Assembly: GCA_025362795.1 (NCBI GenBank)
Contig: JANYFE010000104.1
Span: 1-64,000 of the forward strand
Direction of reading: 5' to 3'
Origin: Rhodobacterales bacterium
GTDB taxonomy: Bacteria; Pseudomonadota; Alphaproteobacteria; Rhodobacterales; Rhodobacteraceae
Length of the DNA: 64,000 bases
Position numbers and translations under genes: made by a program. Shown piece by piece: positions 47,504-57,862 of this stretch. The number at the start of each line of letters is the position of its first letter. Within the stretch, counting starts at the first letter, position 1. The notes under the pieces are model-generated. The model had not been told where the DNA came from. It saw only the letters and a program-made list of their open reading frames with translations, and searched no databases.

Positions 47504-50500
47504 ATGCCGATGGAAAAGACCTTCAACGCCGCAAAAGCCGAGGCCCGCATTTCCGCGCTCTGGATCGACCAGAAAGTCGGTCGTGCCGGTGAGGGGCGCA
47601 GGCTCAATCCCGATGGCACTCCCCCAGAAGCCTTTTCCGTAATGATCCCGCCGCCCAATGTCACGGGCTCCCTCCACATGGGCCACGCCTTCAACAACAC
47701 GCTGCAAGACATACTCGTCCGCTGGCACCGGATGCGCGGCCATGACACGCTGTGGCAGGTCGGCACCGACCACGCCGGTATCGCCACGCAGATGGTGACA
47801 GAGCGGGAACTGGCAAAGACCAATCGCCGCCGCACAGACTTCACGCGAGAACAGTTCACGTCCCTCGTCTGGGAGCAAAAGCAAAAGTCTCGCGGAACGA
47901 TCATTGGTCAGTTGCAGCGCCTCGGGGCAACCTGTGACTGGGATCGCGAAGCTTTTACTATGTCCGGCGCTCACGGCGCACCAGCCGGAGAGGAGGGTAA
48001 CTTCCACGACGCGGTGATCAAAGTCTTTGTCGAAATGTACAACCACAAAGACAAAGACGGAAACCCCGATCCCCTGATCTATCGCGGCAAACGCCTCGTC
48101 AACTGGGATCCCCATTTCGAGACTGCCATTTCCGACCTCGAAGTCGAGAATATCGAAACCGCAGGCCATATGTGGCACTTCAAATACCGACTCGCGGGCG
48201 GCGAAACCTATGAATACATTGAAAAAGACGCCGAAGGCGCCGTCACCCTGCGAGAGGTGCGCGACTATATCTCCATCGCCACCACCCGTCCCGAAACCAT
48301 GCTGGGGGATGGTGCCGTCGCCGTCCACCCCTCTGACGCCCGCTATGCCCCCATCGTCGGCAAAATGGTCCACCTGCCGCTCTGCGACCGCCTGATCCCG
48401 ATCATCACCGACGAATACCCCGACCCGACCTTCGGCTCCGGTGCGGTGAAAATCACCGGCGCGCATGATTTCAACGACTATCAGGTCGCCAAACGCAACA
48501 ACCTGCCGATGTACCGCCTGATGGACACCCGCGGCCAGATGCGCGCCGACGGTGCGCCCTATGATCAAGCCGTCCAGCGCGCCCGCGAAATCGCCGCAGA
48601 CTCCCCAACCACCGAAAGCGAAGTCGACACCCTGAACCTTGTCCCCGAAAAATACCGTGGGCTGGACCGCTTTGCCGCCCGCAAACTGGTGGTCGAAGAC
48701 ATCACCGCCCAAGGCCTCGCCGTCTCCACCCTCATGAAATCGCTCGACGAGGAAACCGGCTCCGAACACCTGACGCTGGTGCCTTTCGTCGAGTCCAAAA
48801 AGATCATGCAACCCTTCGGCGACCGCTCCAAAGTCGTGATCGAGCCGATGCTGACCGACCAATGGTTCGTCGACACCGCCAAAATCGTCCAGCCCGCCAT
48901 CGACGCCGTCCGCAACGGCGACACCCAAATCATCCCCCAAAGCGGCGAGCGCACCTATTTCCACTGGCTGGAGAATATCGAGCCTTGGTGCATCTCGCGC
49001 CAACTGTGGTGGGGGCATCAGATCCCGGTTTGGTATGACGTTGAAGGCAATCGGTTCTGTGCCGCCACTTTTGAAGAAGCGCGCAAAATGGCTCTGGGGC
49101 ATCATGGTGCGGGTGTATCCGTAATTGAACGTCAGAATATCGACCTTGGTTACCTTGGAAAGGGCGGTTTAGCCAAACAAGCAACACCAGTGTCGGTCCG
49201 ACAGGCAGGCGGCAGTGGTGGTCTGATCGAAGTGCAACTTGCTCGCGACCCCGACGTCCTCGACACCTGGTTCTCCTCCGGCCTCTGGCCCATCGGCACC
49301 CTCGGCTGGCCCGACAACACCCCTGAACTGCAAAAGTATTTCCCCACCTCCACCCTCATCACCGGGGCGGATATCATCTTCTTCTGGGTCGCCCGGATGA
49401 TGATGATGCAGCTGGCCGTGGTGGATCAGGTGCCGTTCAAGACGGTTTACCTGCACGGCCTCGTCCGCGATGCCAAGGGCAAGAAGATGTCCAAAAGTCT
49501 GGGCAACGTCATCGACCCGCTGGAGATCATCGACGAATACGGCGCAGACGCCTTGCGCTTTGCCAATGCCGCGATGGCCTCGCTCGGCGGCACGCTGAAA
49601 CTGGATACCCAACGCATCGCGGGCTACCGCAACTTCGGCACCAAACTGTGGAACGCCTGCCGCTTCGCCGAAATGAACGGCGTGTGGGAAGGCCACGCGA
49701 CGGGCCCGATGCCAACCCCGACAGCAACTGTAAACAAATGGATCATCAACGAATGCGCCAATACACGTGAATTCTTAGATCTTGTTCTTGAAAACTATCG
49801 CTTCGATAACGCCGCCAACGAACTTTATGCGTTTGTCTGGGGCAAGGTGTGCGACTGGTATGTCGAATTTGCCAAACCTCTGTTTGATGGTCCCCAAGCG
49901 CAGGAAACGCGCGAGACCATGGCTTGGGTTCTCGACCAGTGCATGATCATGTTGCATCCGATGATGCCGTTTATTACGGAGGAGTTGTGGTCCATTACTG
50001 GCAAGCGCGAAGAATTGCTCGTCCTCACCGAATGGCCAGATTACGGCATTGGCAATATGGACCCTATTCCGGCAATCGAGATGAACTGGGTCATCACCCT
50101 GATCGACGCCATCCGTTCCGCCCGCATGGAAATGCACGTCCCCGCCGGTGCGAAGCTGCCGATGATCGCAACTATGCTGACCCCGCGTGCCCGCGCCATA
50201 TGGCAGAAAAACGAGACCCTGATCCTCCGCCTCGCTCGAATCGAAAGCCTGACCGAAGGCCCCGTCCCTAAAAGAGCCCTCAGCATCACCGCCGAAGGCG
50301 CCGCCTTCGCCATCCCGCTCGACGGCGTCATCGACATCGCCGAAGAAAAAACCCGCCTCACCAAAACCCTCGAAAAACTCACCAAGGAAATCTCGGGCCT
50401 TAAAGCTCGCCTCAACAACCCCAACTTCGCCGCCTCCGCCCCCGAAGAAGTCGTGGACGAAGCCAAAGCCAATCTCGAAGCCCGCGAAGACGAAGCCGCC

Positions 50501-50542
50501 AAACTCACCGCCGCCCTGCAACGCCTGTCCGAAATCGGCTGA
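47504..50542 (+). CDS. valS: Valyl-tRNA synthetase
   Basis: ValS charges tRNA-Val and edits mischarged threonine. The 1012-residue protein carries [13 protein letters not shown] with the HIGH box at 58-61, the CP1 editing domain ([17 protein letters not shown]), [18 protein letters not shown] near residue 661 and a C-terminal coiled-coil arm (about 930-1005, rich in Glu/Lys/Leu) typical of ValS. The start MPMEKTF has AGGAAC upstream; the MEKTF two codons later is an alternative. Around 49080-49200 the base composition is a little AT-richer, but the frame is intact. Confidence 0.96.
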   Translation: MPMEKTFNAAKAEARISALWIDQKVGRAGEGRRLNPDGTPPEAFSVMIPPPNVTGSLHMGHAFNNTLQDILVRWHRMRGHDTLWQVGTDHAGIATQMVTERELAKTNRRRTDFTREQFTSLVWEQKQKSRGTIIGQLQRLGATCDWDREAFTMSGAHGAPAGEEGNFHDAVIKVFVEMYNHKDKDGNPDPLIYRGKRLVNWDPHFETAISDLEVENIETAGHMWHFKYRLAGGETYEYIEKDAEGAVTLREVRDYISIATTRPETMLGDGAVAVHPSDARYAPIVGKMVHLPLCDRLIPIITDEYPDPTFGSGAVKITGAHDFNDYQVAKRNNLPMYRLMDTRGQMRADGAPYDQAVQRAREIAADSPTTESEVDTLNLVPEKYRGLDRFAARKLVVEDITAQGLAVSTLMKSLDEETGSEHLTLVPFVESKKIMQPFGDRSKVVIEPMLTDQWFVDTAKIVQPAIDAVRNGDTQIIPQSGERTYFHWLENIEPWCISRQLWWGHQIPVWYDVEGNRFCAATFEEARKMALGHHGAGVSVIERQNIDLGYLGKGGLAKQATPVSVRQAGGSGGLIEVQLARDPDVLDTWFSSGLWPIGTLGWPDNTPELQKYFPTSTLITGADIIFFWVARMMMMQLAVVDQVPFKTVYLHGLVRDAKGKKMSKSLGNVIDPLEIIDEYGADALRFANAAMASLGGTLKLDTQRIAGYRNFGTKLWNACRFAEMNGVWEGHATGPMPTPTATVNKWIINECANTREFLDLVLENYRFDNAANELYAFVWGKVCDWYVEFAKPLFDGPQAQETRETMAWVLDQCMIMLHPMMPFITEELWSITGKREELLVLTEWPDYGIGNMDPIPAIEMNWVITLIDAIRSARMEMHVPAGAKLPMIATMLTPRARAIWQKNETLILRLARIESLTEGPVPKRALSITAEGAAFAIPLDGVIDIAEEKTRLTKTLEKLTKEISGLKARLNNPNFAASAPEEVVDEAKANLEAREDEAAKLTAALQRLSEIG

Positions 50543-50555
50543 CATCAACTGTCCC

Positions 50556-50600
50556 TAAATATCCTCGGGGGGTAGGGGGGGCAGACAGCCCCCCTGCGAC
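50556..50600 (+). repeat. ATATCCTCGGGGGG element with hairpin
   Basis: TAAATATCCTCGGGGGG is followed by a 7-bp stem (AGGGGGG at 50574-50580 with CCCCCCT at 50589-50595), like the element after the gyrA-coupled gene at 10618. It directly follows valS and probably stabilises or ends the message. Confidence 0.55.
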
Positions 50601-50619
50601 GCCAGCCAAAGGAGCCGCC

Positions 50620-50869
50620 ATTTCAGAACTGGAACGCCTCATCGAACGCCAGATCCTCAAAGCCATGGCGACAGGCCAACTGAAAAACCTGGCTGGCGAA
50701 GGCAAACCCCTGCCCGATGAAATCACCCACAAAAAGCCGCAGCCGCCCAACGCGCCCATCTCGCAACCCTGACTGACGCAGCCGAACGCAATCAGGCAAT
50801 GCCGGACCTTGCCCAGATCGAACTCCGCCGGGCCATCGCCGAAGAAGCCCGCCGCAAATTCCGCAAATA
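50620..50869 (+). pseudogene. DUF1992 (DnaJ-C28-type) gene, broken
   Basis: The sequence ISELERLIERQILKAMATGQL then NLAGEGKPLPDE is the start of the DUF1992 family, and LTDAAERNQ ... LAQIELRRAIAEEARRKFRK its end. Three lesions are visible. The expected ATG is ATT at 50620 although AAAGGAG precedes it. About 30 residues are missing between LPD and EI. The frame shifts at an A5 run near 50731, so frame one stops at 50772 (TGA) while the conserved C-terminus continues in another frame to the TAA at 50867-50869. An old, non-functional gene is the best reading; translation from ATT is very unlikely. Confidence 0.8.
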
Positions 50870-50891
50870 AGCCGGGGTTCCGCGCCGTCCT

Positions 50892-51251
50892 TCACCATCC
50901 CACCAAAACCGCCAGCAGCGCCAACGCGCCCGGCACCGCCTGCACGAACAGGATGCGGCGGCTGGCGGTCAGCGCCCCAAACACCCCCGCCACCACCACA
51001 CAAGCCAGAAAGAACAGCGCGACGGCAAAGCCCCCGCTGCCAATTCCCAACCATAAAGCCCACAGCAAACCCGCCGCCAGAAACCCGTTGTAAAGCCCCT
51101 GATTGGCCGCCAGCACCCGCGTCGCGCGGGCAAACTCCACGCTTGTCCCAAACGCCGCCCGCGCCCGCGGCGACTGCCACAGCAGCATTTCCAGCACCAT
51201 GATATAAAGATGCAGCACTGCGATCAGCGCCACCAGCACCACGCCAACCAT
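50892..51251 (-). CDS. DUF1304 small membrane protein
   Basis: A 119-residue protein with four hydrophobic segments. The first segment VLVALIAVLHLYIMVLEMLLW (split at 4-24) and ATRVLAANQGLYNGFLAAGL are the DUF1304 signature. Function unknown. The start MVGVVLVAL is preferred because GGAGG lies just upstream and it matches the family opening; the frame stays open upstream to a TTG. The protein ends next to the DUF1992 remnant on the opposite strand. Confidence 0.85.
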   Translation of the reverse strand: MVGVVLVALIAVLHLYIMVLEMLLWQSPRARAAFGTSVEFARATRVLAANQGLYNGFLAAGLLWALWLGIGSGGFAVALFFLACVVVAGVFGALTASRRILFVQAVPGALALLAVLVGW

Positions 51252-51345
51252 CCAGCCTCCAAACATCCTGGTTAACAATTTCCGAATCAAATAGGTCAAC
51301 CATATGATATTAAACGATCATAAAAAGTGTCCACATGTGGACGGC

Positions 51346-52509
51346 TCACCCCGGCATCCGGGTCTCGACCATCCCCGCATACCAGCTTGACCCGAACGGG
51401 ATCGCTTCGTCGTCAAAATTATAGGCCGGATGATGCACCATCGCCGTATCGCCATTGCCCACGAATATATACGCCCCCGGCCGCTCCATCAGCATGAACG
51501 AAAAATCCTCCGCCCCCATCAACGGTGCCGTCTCGCGGTCCACGCGACCCGAGATCGCTTCGGCCACATCCGCCGCAAAGCGCGTGTTCTCCTCGGCATT
51601 CACCGTCACCGGATAACCGCGATGATAGGTAACCACCGCCACCGCCCCCAAAGCCAGCGCCACACCCGCGGCGATCTCCGCCACCCGCCGCTCGACGTAG
51701 TTCTGCACGGCAAAGTCCATGGTCCGCACGGTCCCCTTCATCTTCACCACCTGCGGGATCACGTTATGCGCCGTCGAATCCGTCGCTACCGTGCAGACCG
51801 ACACCACCACCTGCTTCAACGGGTCAACGCCCCGCGACGCAATCGTCTGCAACGCGACGATGATCTGCGCCGCCACCACGACCGTATCAATGCAGTCATG
51901 CGGCTTGGCCGCGTGCCCGCCCTTGCCCGTCAGCACGATCTCGAACTGATCCGCCGCAGCCATCATCGCACCCGCCCGGATCGCAAACGCCCCCACCGGA
52001 ATTCCCGGCATGTTGTGCATCCCGTAAACTTCCTGAATGCCAAAGCGGTCCATCATGCCATCGGCACACATCTCGCGCCCGCCACCGCCACCCTCCTCGG
52101 CCGGTTGAAAGATGCACACCGCCGTCCCGTCAAAATTCCGCGTCTCCGCCAGATATTTAGCGGCTCCCAGCAGCATTGACGTATGCCCGTCATGGCCGCA
52201 GGCATGCATCTTGCCCGGTACGGTCGAGGCATAATCCACCCCGGTCTGCTCAATAATCGGCAGCGCATCCATATCGGCGCGCAAGCCGATCACCCGCCCC
52301 GCCGTATCCGACTTGCCCCGGATCACCGCGACCACCCCCGTGCGCCCGATGCCTTCTGCCACCTCGTCACAGCCGAACGCCCGGCACAACTCCGCCACCC
52401 GCGCGGCGGTCCGCTGGACGTCAAACAGCAACTCGGGATGCGCATGGAAATCGCGCCGCCACGCCGTGATCTCGGGCAGCAAATCGGCAATGCGGTTCTT
52501 GACGGGCAT
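51346..52509 (-). CDS. M20-family amidohydrolase (hippurate hydrolase type)
   Basis: The 387-residue cytoplasmic metallopeptidase belongs to the HipO/AbgA-type amidohydrolases that cleave N-acyl amino acids. Metal site residues are visible: MHACGHDGHTSMLLG near 98-112, the EE pair in QPAEEGGGGG near 137, and GAEDFSFM near 348 with the later HHPAYNFDDEAIP. Substrate is uncertain; hippurate, N-acetyl amino acids or IAA conjugates are used by relatives. The start MPVKNRIADLLP follows GGAGAC. Confidence 0.9.
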   Translation of the reverse strand: MPVKNRIADLLPEITAWRRDFHAHPELLFDVQRTAARVAELCRAFGCDEVAEGIGRTGVVAVIRGKSDTAGRVIGLRADMDALPIIEQTGVDYASTVPGKMHACGHDGHTSMLLGAAKYLAETRNFDGTAVCIFQPAEEGGGGGREMCADGMMDRFGIQEVYGMHNMPGIPVGAFAIRAGAMMAAADQFEIVLTGKGGHAAKPHDCIDTVVVAAQIIVALQTIASRGVDPLKQVVVSVCTVATDSTAHNVIPQVVKMKGTVRTMDFAVQNYVERRVAEIAAGVALALGAVAVVTYHRGYPVTVNAEENTRFAADVAEAISGRVDRETAPLMGAEDFSFMLMERPGAYIFVGNGDTAMVHHPAYNFDDEAIPFGSSWYAGMVETRMPG

Positions 52510-52587
52510 GGGGTGTCTCCTTTGCGGATAGCTTCCGCCAATCCACCGAGTCCTGCAAGCCCGCGCGAAACTGCAGTCATCTCTTCT

Positions 52588-52627
52588 TGAGTATCCCACG
52601 GGGGTCTGGGGCGGTGAAACCCCCGGT
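52588..52627. repeat. Hairpin element related to the ATATCC repeats
   Basis: GAGTATCCCACGGGGGTC followed by GGCGGTGAAACCCCCG forms a 7-bp stem (CGGGGGT at 52599-52605, ACCCCCG at 52619-52625). It lies just after the Hsp70-like gene on the opposite strand and is the most divergent of the three copies. Confidence 0.45.
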
Positions 52628-52631
52628 GTCG

Positions 52632-53885
52632 TCAGCCAAACCTCCGCCGCGCTTCCAGCGACAGCCCCGCGCCCACCGACCCCAGCATATCCCCGGTCGC
52701 AATCGCCACCCCCGGCAGAACTGCGGCCACCACGCCGCGCAGCACCGGCAACCCGCTCGACCCGCCCGTCATGAACACCGTGCCGATCTGCCCCGCCGAC
52801 AAACCCGCCTGGCCCAGAACTTCGCCAATCCGCGCCCGCACCCGCGCCACCGGCACGGCCACGGCGGCCTCGAACCGCGCCCGCCGCGCCATCGGATTGG
52901 GGCCGCCAGTAAATTCCGACATCGCAATCCGCGCCACCTCGGCGTCCGACAGCGCGATCTTCGCCGCCTCCACCGCCATTGCCAGCGCGTGACCATGCCG
53001 CCCCGCCACCACCCGGCGCATGCGGGCAATCAACTCGGGCCGATCCGCCGCCTGCTCCAGCGCCTTCAAATCCGCCGCGACCCTTTGGGTGTATAAAAAG
53101 TTGATCCGGTGCCAGGTCGCCAGATCCAGATAATAATGTCGCGGCATCAACGCCTTGCCCTTGCCGGTCGATGTCAGATACCCCAAATGCGGCATCACCT
53201 CCGCCAAACTCAACAGCCGGTCAAAATCTGTCCCGCCAACGCGAATCCCGTCGCTGGCCAGAATATCCGCCGCCCGCTCGGCTGCCCGCGCCCGTTCCGG
53301 CGAAACCCGCACCACCGAAAAGTCCGACGTGCCGCCACCGATATCGACGATCAACACCAGTTCCTCGCGCGTCACGCCCCGCTCATATTCCAGCGCCGCC
53401 GCGATTGGCTCGTATTGAAACCCGATGTCGCGAAATCCCTGCGCCCGCGCGATGTCTTCCAGCACCGCTTGCGCCTTCAAATCGGCCGCGTCATCGTCAT
53501 CGACAAAATGCACCGGACGCCCCAGAACAACCTGTGTCATCCCGCCCGTCGCGGCATCCAGTTGCCGTTTCATATGGCCAAAGAACCGCCCCAGCACGTC
53601 CTTGAAACTGACTGCGCGACTGCCAATCGCGGTTTTCTCGTCGATCAGGCCTGTCCCGAGCGTCGATTTCAGACCGCGCATCAACCGCCCGTCATCGCCG
53701 CGCATATAGGCCGCAATCGCTGCCCGGCCGAACTCCGGCGGCCCGCCGTCAACCTCCCAGAACACCGCCGACGGCAGCGTGACCTCGCTGCCTTCCAGCG
53801 GCAGCAGCCGCGACCGCTGCCCATCGGCCAGCGACACCGTCGAATTGGACGTGCCGAAATCAATCCCGCAAAACAGGTCCGCCAT
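52632..53885 (-). CDS. Hsp70-family protein (YegD-like)
   Basis: The 417-residue protein is the actin-like ATPase half of Hsp70 only: FCGIDFGTSNSTV near 5-17 is the phosphate-1 loop, LVLIVDIGGGTSDFSV near 177-192 phosphate 2, and VFMTGGSSGLP near 371-381 the adenosine motif. It lacks the substrate-binding domain, as in YegD of E. coli. Its role is unknown. The start MADLFCGID fits the family; upstream the frame continues six codons. Confidence 0.9.
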   Translation of the reverse strand: MADLFCGIDFGTSNSTVSLADGQRSRLLPLEGSEVTLPSAVFWEVDGGPPEFGRAAIAAYMRGDDGRLMRGLKSTLGTGLIDEKTAIGSRAVSFKDVLGRFFGHMKRQLDAATGGMTQVVLGRPVHFVDDDDAADLKAQAVLEDIARAQGFRDIGFQYEPIAAALEYERGVTREELVLIVDIGGGTSDFSVVRVSPERARAAERAADILASDGIRVGGTDFDRLLSLAEVMPHLGYLTSTGKGKALMPRHYYLDLATWHRINFLYTQRVAADLKALEQAADRPELIARMRRVVAGRHGHALAMAVEAAKIALSDAEVARIAMSEFTGGPNPMARRARFEAAVAVPVARVRARIGEVLGQAGLSAGQIGTVFMTGGSSGLPVLRGVVAAVLPGVAIATGDMLGSVGAGLSLEARRRFG

Positions 53886-54024
53886 GCCGCGCCCTTTCAG
53901 CAAAACGCCGGGGTTATCCGGTTGAGCGCGGGCTGTAAAGCAGCCGCGATTCAGGCCCCCCAGCTTTCATCGCTCTTTACCGAAGACGCCTGTCAGGCCG
54001 GATGATCGCCGCAAACCCTGCCCC

Positions 54025-55368
54025 TCAAATCGTCGGCCCCGGCACCAGTTTCGAGCCATCGCTGAACCGGCTCAACCGGAACCGGGTCAGGTCATGCCCG
54101 ACGTCAGCCCCCGCCACCAGATCCGCGACGATCCGCCCATAGGCCGGCCCGATTCCAAACCCGTGCCCGCACATGCCCGTCGCAATCACCAGCCCGGGCA
54201 CAGCGGCCACCCGGCCCACCACCGGCACGACATCGGGCAGCGTATCAATCATCCCGCCCCACGCCGCCTTGATTTCGGGCCGCCCCAATTCCGGCAAGGC
54301 CCGCGCAAACTCGTCCTGCACGCGCGCCAGCGCGCTCATGTTCGGTGCCGGGTTCAGAACCCTGATCCGTTCAAACGGCGACACCTGATCCGCCGCCCAT
54401 TTTCGCGCCGTGCCCCAGGCATCCGGATAGCCCGCAGGTGCCGCCAACCGCAGTTTGGTCTTGCGGAAATCCTTCACGAACGTCGGCAGATACGTCGCCA
54501 GATTCCGAAACGCATCCGGTCCAAGGTAAAAATCATGGGCAGACCCCGGCGCAATCGTATAGCCGCCGTCCACCCTGCGCCGGAACGCAAACCGGTCATC
54601 CGCCGCGCCGCCGCCGAACACCTCCGCCATGGGCTGGGTCTGCGCCACCGAGGCCAGCACCGCCAGTTGCGGTATTCTGACCCCCTCGCGGCGCAGAAAC
54701 ATCGACGACCACGCCCCGCCCGCCACCACCACCTGACCGCAGGCGATCCGCCCCAGTTCCGTCACCACGCCAGCCACGCGGCCGCCCACCCGGTCCAGCG
54801 CCCGCACCGCGCAATTCTCGACAATCACCGCCCCGCGCCGCACCGCGCCTGCCGCCAGCATCGGCACCGCGACCCAAGGCTCGGCGCGGGCATCCGACGC
54901 GGTGAAAAGCCCGCCGACCCATTGCACCGCAGCGCCCTTGATCCGGTCATGCACCTGTCCGCTGGATTGCAGGCCAACGTCCAGCCCCAACCCCCGCGCC
55001 TGCACCATCCAGTCCTCGAACCCCGCCATCTCGGCATGACTCCGCGCCAGATACAGCACCCCCTCTTGCCGAAACCCCAGACCCCGCCCGCATTCCTTGG
55101 ACAATGCCTTCCAAAGCTCCAGCGCTTCCATCATGATCGGCAACTCGGCCAGGTCGCGGCCCTGCTGGCGGATCCAGCCCCAGTTCCGACTTGATTGCTC
55201 TCCGGCAATCCGGCCCTTTTCACACAAAGTTACCGAAAAGCCGCGCTCGGCCAGATGCCACGCCGTCATCACGCCAATGATCCCGCCGCCCAGGACCACC
55301 ACGTCACATTGCGCTGGCAAAGGCCCCGGGTATTTGACCGGCGTGCTTTCGGAAATCGGAAAGGCCAT
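54025..55368 (-). CDS. FAD-dependent oxidoreductase (D-amino-acid dehydrogenase type)
   Basis: A 447-residue flavoenzyme of the DAO family: the FAD motif VVLGGGIIGVMTAWHLAERGF (split; about 24-44) opens the protein, SSRNWGWIRQQGRD follows as the region that contacts FAD and substrate, and GMCGHGFGIGPAYGRIVADL closes it. Such proteins oxidise amino acids or amines. The ATG overlaps the ArgE stop (TGATG), so the pair is one operon, divergent from the peptide transporter, and likely handles its cargo. No membrane domain is seen. Confidence 0.88.
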   Translation of the reverse strand: MAFPISESTPVKYPGPLPAQCDVVVLGGGIIGVMTAWHLAERGFSVTLCEKGRIAGEQSSRNWGWIRQQGRDLAELPIMMEALELWKALSKECGRGLGFRQEGVLYLARSHAEMAGFEDWMVQARGLGLDVGLQSSGQVHDRIKGAAVQWVGGLFTASDARAEPWVAVPMLAAGAVRRGAVIVENCAVRALDRVGGRVAGVVTELGRIACGQVVVAGGAWSSMFLRREGVRIPQLAVLASVAQTQPMAEVFGGGAADDRFAFRRRVDGGYTIAPGSAHDFYLGPDAFRNLATYLPTFVKDFRKTKLRLAAPAGYPDAWGTARKWAADQVSPFERIRVLNPAPNMSALARVQDEFARALPELGRPEIKAAWGGMIDTLPDVVPVVGRVAAVPGLVIATGMCGHGFGIGPAYGRIVADLVAGADVGHDLTRFRLSRFSDGSKLVPGPTI

Positions 55369-56537
55369 CAGGTCAGACTTTCCAGCAGCCGCAGCATGAA
55401 CGCCTGCCCGGCATGGAACTCGCTCACTTCCAGATATTCGTCCACCTGATGCGCCTGCGCAATATCGCCCGGCCCGCAGATCACCGCCGAATAGCCGGCT
55501 TCCTGAAACTGCCCCGCCTCGGTGCCATAGCTGACAACCCCGGCGTTATTCGCCCCGGTCAGCTGAGCGACCAAAGCCTCTGCCGTGCCCCCAACCTCCG
55601 GCTGCAGCCCCGGAACGCGAAAGAACCGCGTCAGACAGATGGCAGCCTCTGGCCGTACCGCTTGCATGCCCGCCTCGATCCGCGCCGCGGCGGCCATGAC
55701 CTCTGCCGCCCATGCCTCCTCATCCTCACCCGGCACCACGCGCATCTCGATGGCAAACCGGCATTGCGCCGCAGTGATGTTCTGCGCCGTGCCGCCCTCG
55801 ATCATCCCCACATGCAACGTGGTAAACGGCGGATGGAACGCCACCGCAGCCGGCCCCGGCACCGCCGCCTGTATCTCGGCATTCCGGTCATTGACCCACT
55901 GGATCAACCGCGCCCCTTCCATCACCGCCGAGACGCCATAAGGCAGTAGCGATGAATGCACTTCATAGCCCTGCACCACCACTTCAAACCCGGCGCCGCC
56001 CTTGTGGCCGTTGACCAGCTGCATCCGCGACGGCTCGCCGATCAGTGCCACCGACGCCTTGGGAACCACCCCCTGCATCGCTGCAATCATCGGCGGAGCA
56101 CCCGTGCAGCCCAGCTCCTCGTCATAAGACAGCGCCAGTTGCAAGGGCCGCCGCACCCCGCGCTTTTGCGCCTGCACCAGCGCCCAGACCGCCAGTGCCA
56201 CATATCCCTTCATGTCGCAGGTGCCGCGTCCATAATACCGCCCGTCCCGCTCCACCACAGTCCACGGGTCCGTCGCCCAGACCTGCCCCGCCACAGGCAC
56301 CACATCGGAATGGCCCGACAACAATACACCCCCCGCAATCCACGGTCCGGCATGGGCGAAAAGCGCCGCTTTGGTCCCGTCTTCGTTCCAATGCCGATGG
56401 CTCTGCACGCCGTGCCCCGCCAGATAGCCTTCCAACCAATCCACCAAATCCAGATTTGATCCGGCCGAGACTGTGGGAAACCCCACCAGCCGGGTCATCA
56501 GTTGCAGCGGCGTCATTTCTTCCATCGCGACACCCAT
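55368..56537 (-). CDS. argE: Acetylornithine deacetylase / M20 peptidase (ArgE-type)
   Basis: The 389-residue zinc enzyme has LLSGHSDVVPVAG and WTVVERDGRYYGRGTCDMKG with the first metal ligands near 80-110, and SYDEELGCTGAPPM with the catalytic Glu near 134. It fits the ArgE/DapE-like M20A subgroup; EMRVVPGEDEEAW and the C-terminal HQVDEYLEVSEFHAG end match ArgE. Because the neighbours are a transporter and an oxidase, a catabolic deacylase role is also plausible. Start taken at MGVAMEEM; the ATG four codons on is possible. Confidence 0.85.
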   Translation of the reverse strand: MGVAMEEMTPLQLMTRLVGFPTVSAGSNLDLVDWLEGYLAGHGVQSHRHWNEDGTKAALFAHAGPWIAGGVLLSGHSDVVPVAGQVWATDPWTVVERDGRYYGRGTCDMKGYVALAVWALVQAQKRGVRRPLQLALSYDEELGCTGAPPMIAAMQGVVPKASVALIGEPSRMQLVNGHKGGAGFEVVVQGYEVHSSLLPYGVSAVMEGARLIQWVNDRNAEIQAAVPGPAAVAFHPPFTTLHVGMIEGGTAQNITAAQCRFAIEMRVVPGEDEEAWAAEVMAAAARIEAGMQAVRPEAAICLTRFFRVPGLQPEVGGTAEALVAQLTGANNAGVVSYGTEAGQFQEAGYSAVICGPGDIAQAHQVDEYLEVSEFHAGQAFMLRLLESLT

Positions 56538-56768
56538 CTGAAGTGACCCCATATCTTGTGCCAAGCCTGCTCGCCCGTGGCAGGGGTGTCAATATCTGGC
56601 AATCTGTAGCGCCCGACACGCAATCTGCTCGAAATCCCGCATGGCATGCGCACAAGAATCAGGATTGATAGCAAGGGCGAAATCGGAAAGACTTTGCGCC
56701 AAGGCACAAGCGGCAGAAGCCGCAGGCCGCAAGAACAAGAATAAAAACAAAGACCTGGGGAGTATCAC

Positions 56769-57779
56769 ATGCCCGATGGGGGCGACGCTGTACTTGATGT
56801 CAGGGGCCTCAAGACCGTGTTCCGCACCCGCGGTGGCGAGGTGCATGCCGTCAACTCGGTGTCTTTTCACCTGAAAAAGGGCGAATTGCTAGGCGTCGTG
56901 GGCGAATCCGGCTCCGGCAAATCTGTCACCATGATGTCGCTGATCGGCCTTTTACCCTCGCCGCCCGCCGATGTCCGCGCCGGGACCGTGATGCTGGGCA
57001 ACCGCGACCTGCTCAAGATTTCGCCCGACGAACTGCGCGACGTGCGCGGCGCGAAAATTGGCTTTGTGTTCCAAGACCCGATGACCAGCCTCAATCCGGT
57101 GTTCACCGTCGGCAGTCAGATCATGGAGCCGCTGATCCGCCATCTGGGCCTCACGAAAGATCAGGCGCGCAGCCGCGCGATCGATCTGCTGGAACTTGTC
57201 GGCATTTCCGACGCCGCCAACCGCCTGCAAAGCTTTCCGCATCAGTATTCCGGCGGCATGCGCCAGCGCGTGATGATTGCAATTGCCCTGTCCTGCGATC
57301 CCGATGTGCTGATTGCCGATGAACCGACCACCGCGCTGGATGTCACGATTCAGGCCCAGATCCTCGAACTGGTCAAAGGCCTGCGCCAGAAACTCGGGAT
57401 GGCGATCATCTGGATCACCCATGACCTTGGCGTCATCGCCGGCATCGCCGACCGGGTGATGGTGATGTATGGCGGGCAGGTCGTGGAACAGGCCCCCGTC
57501 AAGGAACTGTTCGCCCATCCCCAGCATCCCTACACGCGGGCGCTGTTGAAAACGATCCCCTCGCTCACCGGCACCCGCGCCGCCCGCCTGCAGGTGATCG
57601 AAGGCCAGCCGCCAATCATGATGGCGGAACCCGCGTCCTGTCCGTTCTGTGACCGCTGTGCGCATGTGTTCGACCGCTGCCGCCGCGAAAATCCGGTCCG
57701 CCGCGGCATCGACACCCGCCCCGTCGGCTACGGCCACGACGTCGCCTGCCACTGGACCCCGGAGGCCGCCGTTGCGTAA
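56769..57779 (+). CDS. Peptide ABC transporter ATPase (DppD-type)
   Basis: The 336-residue ATP-binding subunit has Walker A GESGSGKS at 45-52, the signature YSGGMRQR near 162, Walker [13 protein letters not shown], and the C-terminal oligopeptide-type domain with a cysteine cluster ([15 protein letters not shown]) that in relatives binds an iron-sulfur cluster. It partners with the DppF-type protein downstream. It is the first of a five-gene operon (ATPase, ATPase, binding protein, two permeases), divergent from the argE/oxidoreductase pair across 231 bases. Confidence 0.93.
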   Translation: MPDGGDAVLDVRGLKTVFRTRGGEVHAVNSVSFHLKKGELLGVVGESGSGKSVTMMSLIGLLPSPPADVRAGTVMLGNRDLLKISPDELRDVRGAKIGFVFQDPMTSLNPVFTVGSQIMEPLIRHLGLTKDQARSRAIDLLELVGISDAANRLQSFPHQYSGGMRQRVMIAIALSCDPDVLIADEPTTALDVTIQAQILELVKGLRQKLGMAIIWITHDLGVIAGIADRVMVMYGGQVVEQAPVKELFAHPQHPYTRALLKTIPSLTGTRAARLQVIEGQPPIMMAEPASCPFCDRCAHVFDRCRRENPVRRGIDTRPVGYGHDVACHWTPEAAVA

Positions 57780-57862
57780 ACCGCCCGCTCTTCCGCCCTG
57801 TCAGGCGTCATCCCTCCCGCCAGAAGCGCCCGTCAGGCAGCGCCGGGCGCGCGGAGGCCGTC

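Noticed and set aside
47393-49105. A 570-residue minus-strand frame opposite valS
   Set aside because: Shadow of valS without motifs; the sense gene has all tRNA synthetase signatures.
50728-50736. Possible programmed -1 frameshift in the DUF1992 gene
   Set aside because: The run is CAAAAAG, not a good X-XXY-YYZ slippery site, and the gene also lacks a start codon and 30 residues.
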